Made by a program: the position numbers and the translations under genes. The notes beneath the pieces are model-generated. The model did no database searches. It had not been told where the DNA came from and saw only the letters and a program-made list of their open reading frames with translations. Below are positions 14,038 through 19,819 of a DNA stretch of 23,529 nucleotides, piece by piece (the first letter of the stretch is position 1; the number at the start of each line of letters is the position of its first letter). The DNA is from Desemzia sp045528445 (GTDB taxonomy: Bacteria > Bacillota > Bacilli > Lactobacillales > Carnobacteriaceae), in NCBI RefSeq assembly GCF_045528445.1, contig NZ_JBGQQU010000037.1, positions 1-23,529 of the forward strand, given 5' to 3'.

Positions 14038-15942
14038 TTATGCCGCTTTTACTGTTTCTGTTCGTGCCACAGTTTCTACTTGCTTCCTTCTGCCTTTCAA
14101 TTTGAACTTCATCAATCTCATCGCATTGAAGATAACTAATAAAATGCTGCCTTCATGAACTAACATTCCAATCGACATGTTCATCCATTCACTGAAGAAA
14201 ACGCTCACCAGCAATACCAACACAACTCCTATGGCAATCACAATATTCTGTTTCATGTTGTTTGCGGTGGCTTTTACTAATCCTAATGCATGAGGCAAGT
14301 GGTTGAAATCTGAGTTCATTAAGACGACGTCGGATGTCTCAATGGCTACATCTGTTCCACTTCCCATTGCGATACCGATATCGGCTAATGCTAAAGACGG
14401 ACTATCGTTGACGCCATCACCAACAAAGGCCACAATTTGTCCTTGTTGTTGCAGTTTTCCGATGTAAGCTGATTTATCTTCCGGCAACATGTGCCCGTAT
14501 GCTTCGCTCAATCCAAGTTCGCTAGCTACAGCATCCACAGTTCCTTGGTTGTCTCCCGAAAGGACGACTAGATTTTTCACGCCTAAGTTTTTCAACTCTT
14601 GCAGATTGGCCTGGACGCCCGGACGGACTTGGTCGCGAATACCCATCAGTACTTTTAATTCACCATCGACCGCTGTCAATACTAGAGAGTTTCCTTGTTG
14701 TTCAAACCGTTGTACATCTTTTTGAGCTTTTTTGTTGAGGGTGACGTTTTCTTTTTCCATCAGTGCCACATTCCCAACAGCCACTCTATGTCCATCTACA
14801 CTTGCAACGATTCCGCCGCCTTTCACTACTTCTGTTTTTTCAACAGCAGAGATGTTCGTTTCCCCAATTTGTTCTAAGACCGCTTTTGCCAAAGGATGAT
14901 CCGATTCCCGTTCCACACTGGCTAGGTAGCCTAGCATTTCAGCAGAATCTGTTTCATACAGTTCCGTCTCAGCAACAGTTGGGTTTCCAACAGTCAAGGT
15001 ACCTGTCTTATCAAATACAATCGTGTCCACTTTGCTGAAGTCTTGGATGACTTCACTGCCTTTTAAAAGTACGCCGTTGCGAGCGCCATTTCCGATACCA
15101 GCCACATTTGAAACCGGAACCCCGATAACTAATGCACCTGGGCAGCCTAATACCAATATAGTAATTGCTAACTCAATGTCTTGACTAACCAGCCAAACAA
15201 CAAGTGCCAGCACCAAGACAGCGGGTGTATAGTATTTAGAAAAGCGGTCAATGAAGCGTTCGGCTTCCGATTTAGAATCTTGAGCTTCTTCTATCAACTC
15301 AATAATTTTTCCAAATGTGGTGTCTTCACCGACACGGTCTGCTTGAATTTGGATCGTGCCGTTTTCTAAAATGGTACCCGCAAAAACTTCGGAACCAGCA
15401 GCTTTATTGACGGGTACTGATTCGCCGGTAATGCTGGCTTCATTGATATGCCCTGCGCCTGAAATTACGGTACCGTCTACAGGTACTTTTGCGCCGGTTT
15501 TAACTAGCAAGGTGTCTCCTTCGTCGACATCCTCCACTTCCACTTCTTCAAAATCCCCATTGTCCATTTGCTTCAAGGCGCTTTCGGGTGCTATTTCCAT
15601 CAACTCTTTGATAGCGGAGCGCGTTTGCTTCAATGTCCGTTGTTCCAAATAGTGTCCGAATAAGAATAAGAACGTGACAATAGCTGATTCTTCATAGTTT
15701 TGAATGAAGAGTGCGCCAATTGCTGCAATACTGACCAGAATATCAATGCTGACGACTTTGACTTTCATAGCTTGTAACGCTTAAATGGCTATTGGTGCGA
15801 TCCCAAAGATAGATGCGATGATCAAAGACCATTCAAAAAGTGCGGTATTTTCTAATACAAAGTGACTGAAGAATCCTAATGCGATCAACAATCCACTGAT
15901 AACGGTAATGACATTTTTCTTGCTTAATATATAATGTTGCAT
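14038..15942 (-). pseudogene. P1B-type metal-transporting ATPase broken by one in-frame TAA
   Basis: This is a membrane ATPase for export (or uptake) of a soft metal ion. The gene starts at ATG 15942, 7 nt after GGAGGG, and runs MQHYILSKKNVITVISGLLI and on with two membrane helices. It then meets TAA at 15783-15781 (codon 54), and continues in the same frame as ALQAMKVKVVSIDILVSIAA to 14038. A single C-to-T change from CAA (Gln) would explain it. The rest is complete: TGES, membrane motif GCPG, phosphorylation site DKTGT, SDHPLAKA and GDGVNDSP. The last membrane pair has MNMSIGMLVHEGSILL. The metal motif is CPG instead of the common CPC, and with HEGS it marks a less-studied subgroup, so the metal is not assigned. 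ATG 15768 could restart translation but has no ribosome site. Upstream are two FNR-type promoter sites and a metallochaperone gene. It is either a nonsense-inactivated gene, a read-through case or a sequencing error. Confidence 0.85.
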
Positions 15943-15985
15943 GTTTTTTCCCTCCAAATTCAGTAATGATGCTCTTGATACATGT

Positions 15986-16030
15986 AGTATAAGATAACCG
16001 CTTCAGTAACAACTTGACTGCCGTCAAGTT
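15986..16030 (-). promoter_or_regulatory. FNR-type site A and proximal promoter of the metal ATPase
   Basis: AACTTGAC-TGCC-GTCAAGTT (16011-16030) is a perfect 8+8 bp palindrome of the TTGAC-N4-GTCAA type. Its centre (16020.5) lies 29.5 nt upstream of a leftward -10 TATACT (15991-15986), so at about -41.5 from the predicted start. No good -35 is present, as expected for a class II activated promoter. Confidence 0.75.
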
Positions 16031-16084
16031 GTGAAAAAAGAATTCATTTTTTATTTTGAATGCAGCTCCCTCTTTACATTGATT

Positions 16085-16126
16085 ACTATAAAGTCTTTCG
16101 ATTGGATAAAAATTGACTACTGTCAA
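16085..16126 (-). promoter_or_regulatory. FNR-type site B and distal promoter of the metal ATPase
   Basis: TTGAC-TACT-GTCAA (16113-16126), centre 16119.5, again lies 29.5 nt from a -10-like TATAGT (16090-16085). A transcript from here would run leftward through site A into the ATPase with a leader of about 135 nt. The leader has no supported gene; a seven-codon frame (MNSFFTT) overlaps site A and has no well-placed ribosome site. Confidence 0.65.
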
Positions 16127-16191
16127 GTTTGGAAGTTTAACTTTATTTGATCCATCTTTGTTGAGATAAACCGCTTCTAAATGAAGGCAAC

Positions 16192-16236
16192 AAAAAAGCA
16201 ACCCTTAAAAAGATTTCTCTTCTTACAGGATTGCTT
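16192..16236 (-). terminator. terminator of the HMA gene
   Basis: Leftward, AAGCAA-t-CC (16236-16228) pairs with GG-g-TTGCTT (16204-16196), followed by TTTTG. The loop is about 23 nt. Confidence 0.65.
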
Positions 16237-16262
16237 GTTTATGAAAGACATTTATTGATGGG

Positions 16263-16496
16263 TTAAGCTGCTTTTACTTTTGTATTCAACACCGGGTAGC
16301 CTACCTCTTCGATCGCTTTTTGAATATCTTCAACCGAAGTGACGGCTGAATCAAAATTGGTTTTGACTTTACTGGAGTTGAACAATACTTTGATACTATC
16401 TTTATCCACTCCATTAACCAATTTTAGTGCCCCCTCAATTTTTTGCATACAACTTGGACAAGACAATGTTTCTAATTGCAATGTAGCTTTTTCCAT
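16263..16496 (-). CDS. heavy-metal-associated (HMA) domain metallochaperone
   Basis: This 77-aa protein is a single ferredoxin-like HMA domain, the CopZ fold that carries Cu(I) or a similar ion to a P1B ATPase. The metal loop is LETLSCPSCMQKIEGAL, a CxxC at C13-C16. GYPV near the end fits the domain. The usual Met before CxxC (MxCxxC) is replaced by Leu-Ser, which resembles Zn/other-metal variants more than strict copper chaperones. The start ATG has GGAG 10 nt upstream. It sits just before the P-type ATPase but has its own promoter (site C) and terminator, so the two are co-regulated and not co-transcribed. CopZ proper would usually be next to CopY/CsoR, which are absent here. Confidence 0.88.
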   Translation of the reverse strand: MEKATLQLETLSCPSCMQKIEGALKLVNGVDKDSIKVLFNSSKVKTNFDSAVTSVEDIQKAIEEVGYPVLNTKVKAA

Positions 16497-16564
16497 GACT
16501 CATTTCTCCTTCGTCTGTTCTTTATTTTATCGGCAACAATAGGCCTTTTTCTCTTTACAACTAT

Positions 16565-16609
16565 AGTATAGCCCACTTTCGGCAAATGAAACTTGTCGCA
16601 GATCAAGTT
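16565..16609 (-). promoter_or_regulatory. FNR-type site C and promoter of the HMA gene
   Basis: AACTTGTC-GCAG-ATCAAGTT (16590-16609) is the same motif with one mismatch in the promoter-near half (TTGTC for TTGAC). Its centre, 16599.5, is 29.5 nt from TATACT (16570-16565), the same distance as at the other sites. The site lies just past the stop of lgt. Confidence 0.65.
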
Positions 16610-16627
16610 TTGCGCTTCTTTTTCTGC

Positions 16628-17482
16628 TCAATTCATCATCTGAACAGTCTTTCTCCGCTCCTTATTGCCATCAGAATAATAAGGAATCGGCGGATAGTCT
16701 TGTCTGCGCAGAACCCACACTACGATCGCACCAATAAACAAGACCAGAGACAACGCTTGCGAAACCCGTATCCAATCGCCAATCCATAAACTGTCCGTTC
16801 TCATGCCTTCAATGAAGAACCGGCCCGCTGAGTACCACAAAACGTAACTCAAGGCAGCTTCCCCTCGGCGTAACAACTGTTTGCGGTTTCGCAGAGTCAC
16901 GATTAAAACAAATCCCAACAAACTCCATAAGGACTCATACAAAAAGGTCGGGTGGTAGTAAGTACCGTTGATGTTCATTTGTTCAATGATAAATTCAGGT
17001 AAATAAAGTTTTTCCAAGAATTGACGGGTAACTGGTCCACCATGCGCCTCTTGATTCATAAAGTTCCCCCAGCGGCCAATAGATTGTGCTAACAACACAT
17101 TAGGCGCTAAAATATCTAACATAAGTGCCAAAGAAAGGTCTCTTTTCTTTGCATACCTATATAGCGTAATCCCTCCTGCAATCAATCCCCCATAAATTGC
17201 AATGCCGCCATTCCAAATCGCAAAGATTTCACTCGGATTTTGCAGGTAATAATCAAGTTCAAATAACGCATAGTAAAACCGAGCACCGATGAGACCAATC
17301 GGAATCGCCCATAAGGCCATATCGATGACGGTATCCTCTTCCAGTCCTCTTTTTGTTGCTTCCTTAGTGCTCAACTGGAGAGCCACATATATGGCTGCCG
17401 CAATAATCACTCCATACCAGTGGATCACAAATGAACCAATCTCCACTGCGTGGGGGTTCAAAATACCTAATACGTATTCCAT
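16628..17482 (-). CDS. lgt: prolipoprotein diacylglyceryl transferase
   Basis: Lgt is the membrane enzyme that moves diacylglycerol from phosphatidylglycerol to the lipobox Cys of prolipoproteins. The 284-aa product has the family signature RWGNFMNQEAHGGPV (137-151), the early HWYGVIIAAA, GGIAIYGGLIAGG, NGTYYHPTFLYESLW and AGRFFIEGMRTDSLWIG, whose Arg corresponds to an essential one in E. coli Lgt. About seven membrane helices are predictable by eye. The start ATG lies inside the end of the upstream small gene (16-nt overlap) with GGAG 8 nt before it, so translation is coupled. In most Firmicutes lgt sits next to hprK. Here it lies between a redox regulator and a metallochaperone, which suggests a second, accessory copy of the kind found in mobile metal-resistance clusters. 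That paralogue status cannot be tested within the window. Confidence 0.93.
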   Translation of the reverse strand: MEYVLGILNPHAVEIGSFVIHWYGVIIAAAIYVALQLSTKEATKRGLEEDTVIDMALWAIPIGLIGARFYYALFELDYYLQNPSEIFAIWNGGIAIYGGLIAGGITLYRYAKKRDLSLALMLDILAPNVLLAQSIGRWGNFMNQEAHGGPVTRQFLEKLYLPEFIIEQMNINGTYYHPTFLYESLWSLLGFVLIVTLRNRKQLLRRGEAALSYVLWYSAGRFFIEGMRTDSLWIGDWIRVSQALSLVLFIGAIVVWVLRRQDYPPIPYYSDGNKERRKTVQMMN

Positions 17483-17841
17483 TTTATTTGCTCCGTTTCC
17501 TCATTTTTTCGCGTAACCTTGACCATGGTAGTGATAAACAAGATACCTGCTGAATTCCAGGGCAGCCAGCTTAAGAATGAATTTTCCTCTACCTTTTCAT
17601 TCAGTTGGTAATACGTCACTTTTTCGTTTCCGATGACACCATCTCCTGTCAAAAGTTCCTCTGGTTTATCCAAATGAGTGTTGTTTATGTAATACATGAC
17701 TTGCTCTCTTTCCACAGCTGTACCTGTCTCAACAACGTTAAATCTCCTTATTTCACCAGTTGCGTTCTCGGCTAAAGGACTGAACAAGAGAATCCCTGCT
17801 GTTAATAACGTAGTAGCAACCGTGATCCAAAAATAATGCAC
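17467..17841 (-). CDS. small membrane protein coupled to lgt, function unknown
   Basis: I do not recognise this 124-aa protein. It starts at GTG 17841 with AAGGAG 9 nt upstream. It has an N-terminal membrane helix (YFWITVATTLLTAGILLF) and a polar middle part of about 65 residues (RRFNVVETGTAVEREQVMYY and on), probably outside the cell. A second helix near the end (SFLSWLPWNSAGILFITTMV) is followed by a Lys/Arg tail, so both ends are probably cytoplasmic. There is no lipobox or Cys in the N-terminal helix, so it is not itself an Lgt substrate. It overlaps lgt by 16 nt, so the pair is one transcript. A role in helping Lgt or in envelope metal stress is only suggested by position. Confidence 0.7.
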   Translation of the reverse strand: MHYFWITVATTLLTAGILLFSPLAENATGEIRRFNVVETGTAVEREQVMYYINNTHLDKPEELLTGDGVIGNEKVTYYQLNEKVEENSFLSWLPWNSAGILFITTMVKVTRKNEETEQIKWNTY

Positions 17842-17884
17842 TCTAATTCACTCCTTATTTTCCCGATTTGCTTGATAACCTCGC

Positions 17885-17921
17885 TGGAAAGAAAAGCCAC
17901 GGCACTGAGCTTTGTCTCGTG
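17885..17921 (-). terminator. possible terminator of the CRP/FNR regulator gene
   Basis: Leftward, CCACG and CGTGG (17921-17917 and 17900-17896) enclose a 16-nt loop and are followed by CTTTTCTTTCC. The stem is short, so read-through into the small membrane protein-lgt pair is possible. No other promoter for that pair was found. Confidence 0.35.
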
Positions 17922-18034
17922 GTTAATGAAGAGGGACGACAGAACTCAGACATGTAGAAGAACGTGTACCCGTTTATTCACTAAATCGGACATACTTTTT
18001 CTCAAAAGCCTTCCTTTTAGAGATCATTTCTTGG

Positions 18035-18742
18035 CTACTCACTGTAAAGCAATAAATCATCTACATCATGAATCTTAATTTTTTTCTCAGGTAGCTGTTG
18101 GATCAGTCCCTCTTCCTCCAATTCCGCAAATTTACGACTGATAGTCTCAGGAGTTGTGCCTAAATAGGAAGCGATGTCCTTTTTCGCCATCGGCAGAGTG
18201 ATGATAGGAGAATTGCCCATTTCAGGCTCTATATTTTCGACCAAAAATAAAATCAACCGAGTGACCACATGTTCTACTGCCACTTGAGCTGTCTGCCGTT
18301 CTGAATGTTCTAATCGTTGCGACATTTCTGCGAGCAGTTTTAACGAAATTGCCGGGTACTCTTCTAAAAACCCCTGTATATCTTTTTGTTGGATCATGCA
18401 AACAGAGGTATCTCGAGTAGCCTCTGCGTATTCCTCATGCAAAGCATAAGGATTGAATAAAGTCCATTCTCCAGTAAAGTCACCCGGATTCAGAATGCGA
18501 ATCAGCTGTTCTTTGCCAGAGTCGGACAAGCGATAGATATGAACTTTCCCCCGATTCACAATATACAAAGCACCCTCTCTTTCTTGTGAGCGAAATAGAA
18601 ATTCGCCTTTTAGATAATGATTCGTGCGGGCTTTTTCAGCAATACGATCCATCGAGCTGTCTTCCAAATGGTTGAATATCGAAACCAAGCGGATGCAAGC
18701 TGAGTGGTCTCCTGGTGCATGTGGTTGGTTGTGTTGAGTCAA
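18035..18742 (-). CDS. CRP/FNR-family activator, Flp-like, with two cysteines
   Basis: This 235-aa cytoplasmic regulator has an N-terminal cyclic-nucleotide-type beta barrel (LKGEFLFRSQEREGALYIVN to about residue 120), a long dimer helix, and a C-terminal winged helix (MAKKDIASYLGTTPETISRK). The recognition helix has E199-x-x-S202-R203, the same E..SR set that FNR uses to read TTGA half-sites. It has only two cysteines, C16 and C115, not the four of iron-sulfur FNR. Lactobacillus casei Flp has a similarly spaced pair that forms a disulfide switch, so thiol-redox sensing is likely. The start is TTG 18742 with GGGGA about 8 nt before it; an overlapping ATG is out of frame. Its own promoter has a matching TTGAC-N4-ATCAA site (D), so it probably regulates itself, along with dps, the HMA gene and the metal ATPase. 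Confidence 0.9.
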   Translation of the reverse strand: MTQHNQPHAPGDHSACIRLVSIFNHLEDSSMDRIAEKARTNHYLKGEFLFRSQEREGALYIVNRGKVHIYRLSDSGKEQLIRILNPGDFTGEWTLFNPYALHEEYAEATRDTSVCMIQQKDIQGFLEEYPAISLKLLAEMSQRLEHSERQTAQVAVEHVVTRLILFLVENIEPEMGNSPIITLPMAKKDIASYLGTTPETISRKFAELEEEGLIQQLPEKKIKIHDVDDLLLYSE

Positions 18743-18796
18743 CTCATTCTTCCCCTTTATCTGTTTTATTGTCGTTTTTCATCATTCCTGTATGTA

Positions 18797-18838
18797 GTAT
18801 ATAAGGTCTGCACCACAAAAAAATTGACGCCCATCAAG
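18797..18838 (-). promoter_or_regulatory. FNR-type site D and promoter of the regulator gene
   Basis: TTGAC-GCCC-ATCAA (18825-18838), centre 18831.5, lies 29.5 nt from TATACT (18802-18797). The core is identical to site E before dps, within AAAAAATTGACGCCCATCAA. The geometry predicts positive autoregulation. Confidence 0.75.
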
Positions 18839-18853
18839 AAAACTATTCTAACG

Positions 18854-18888
18854 GCAAAAAATAGGAGCTGGAAAGAATCCCAACTCCA
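18854..18888 (-). terminator. terminator of dps
   Basis: Leftward, GGAGTTGG (18888-18881) pairs with CCAGCTCC (18872-18865) with one G-T pair, loop of 8 nt, then TATTTTTTG. It separates dps from the regulator promoter. Confidence 0.8.
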
Positions 18889-18923
18889 AATTTTCCGTTT
18901 TTTAATGTGTGTTTATAAAAGAC

Positions 18924-19496
18924 CTACTCTTCGTCTTCATCAAAAGCATCATCGTCTTCCAAAGCTTCTTTGCCAATGAACGCTTGCAGCATCCAAATAT
19001 TTTTATCTACATCATTTTTAAAAGCAATCAAGGTATCTTCTAAAGCATCATCGCCCTCTTCTTGTGCTAAACGGATAGCGCGAACGGTTAGTTCTCGGGT
19101 GCTTCTGAAATCGTCGACAATGTTCTCAACCATTTCTTCTGCTTCAGCGTATTTATTGACCGCATTTTCTGAAAGCATGGAGTATTTTTCAAATTCAGCC
19201 GTTGTGGAAGCAGGTTTGTGACCGGAAGTAATCAAGCGCTCCGCCAGTTTATCGAACCATTCTTCGTTTTGGTTATACAGTTCTTCAAATTTTTCATGTA
19301 ACGTAAAGAAGTTTGGACCTTTTACGTACCAGTGATATTGATGCAATTTCACATGTAACGAATGCATATTTCCTAAAAGGTGATCCGCGATGGCCGCTGC
19401 GTTGATTTTTGTATGATGGACATGTTCTTTGTGTTCTTGTTCGGCTTGCAACCTTTCTTGGGCTGTTTTTTCTGGAGTCGGTTTATTTTCAGTCAT
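18924..19496 (-). CDS. dps: Dps-family ferritin-like DNA protection protein
   Basis: Dps forms a 12-mer cage that oxidises Fe(II) with peroxide, stores iron and protects DNA. The ferroxidase residues of the Listeria protein are all present at matching spacing: H55 in YHWYVKGPNFF, H67 in TLHEKFEELYN, and D82 and E86 in WFDKLAERL. Alignment with Listeria Fri as recalled is close in this core. At 190 aa it is longer than the usual 150-160 aa. It has about 30 extra N-terminal residues, rich in Glu, Lys and His (EHKEHVHHTK), and an acidic C-tail (LEDDDAFDEDEE). The start ATG has AGGAGG 7 nt upstream. It stands alone, with an FNR-type site at its promoter and a terminator behind. That control differs from the PerR boxes common for Bacillales dps genes; I saw no PerR box here. 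Confidence 0.93.
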   Translation of the reverse strand: MTENKPTPEKTAQERLQAEQEHKEHVHHTKINAAAIADHLLGNMHSLHVKLHQYHWYVKGPNFFTLHEKFEELYNQNEEWFDKLAERLITSGHKPASTTAEFEKYSMLSENAVNKYAEAEEMVENIVDDFRSTRELTVRAIRLAQEEGDDALEDTLIAFKNDVDKNIWMLQAFIGKEALEDDDAFDEDEE

Positions 19497-19581
19497 GATT
19501 CATTCCTCCTATAGTTTGTTTAAAATGATTTTTTGTTCCCTACAGCTTCGATCGATGCCTCCTTTTTCTTTGTTGAACTTA

Positions 19582-19623
19582 ATATAGGACAAAATGTCTG
19601 CAAAAAAATTGACGCCCATCAAG
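19582..19623 (-). promoter_or_regulatory. FNR-type site E and promoter of dps
   Basis: TTGAC-GCCC-ATCAA (19610-19623), centre 19616.5, lies 29.5 nt from TATATT (19587-19582). It is the fifth site in the window with the same spacing. Confidence 0.75.
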
Positions 19624-19652
19624 AAAAAAAATCTTTTCTCTTGATGTAGCAT

Positions 19653-19744
19653 TTGAGATCACAGATAAGAATTTAGATGGAAGCCCAAATCTAGAATACC
19701 AAAAAGCCATGGATATTTTAGCTGAGTCAGAGACTTCAAATTAA
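19653..19744 (+). pseudogene. 3' scrap of a third GNAT acetyltransferase copy
   Basis: The frame FEITDKNLDGSPNLEYQKAMDILAES followed by ETSN and stop matches the last 30 or so residues of the intact GNAT gene (4133-4717) and of the truncated copy at 7088-7420. Nothing of the rest is present. The broken edge is about 30 bp from the FNR-type site of dps. Confidence 0.8.
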
Positions 19745-19754
19745 CTAAGCACAA

Positions 19755-19803
19755 AACAAAGCTCAGAACCGAGATGTTTCATCTCTCAGTCCTGAGCTTT
19801 GTT
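19755..19803 (-). terminator. terminator of the ABC exporter operon
   Basis: AACAAAGCTCAG (19755-19766) pairs with CTGAGCTTTGTT (19792-19803), continued inward by GAGATG/CATCTC with small mismatches. Leftward it ends in TTTTG. Confidence 0.85.
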
Positions 19804-19819
19804 CTGTATATACTATTTA

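Larger units (their letters stand above)
15943..16262. other. control region between the HMA and metal ATPase genes
   Basis: The gap holds, in leftward order, the HMA terminator, site B with its -10, an untranslated leader, site A with its -10, and the GGAGGG ribosome site of the ATPase. A leftward frame at 16201-15833 overlaps all these signals and the ATPase start, so I treat it as accidental. Confidence 0.6.

Noticed and set aside
15833..16201. Leftward 122-aa frame
   Set aside because: It spans two promoters, a terminator and the real start of the metal ATPase in another frame.
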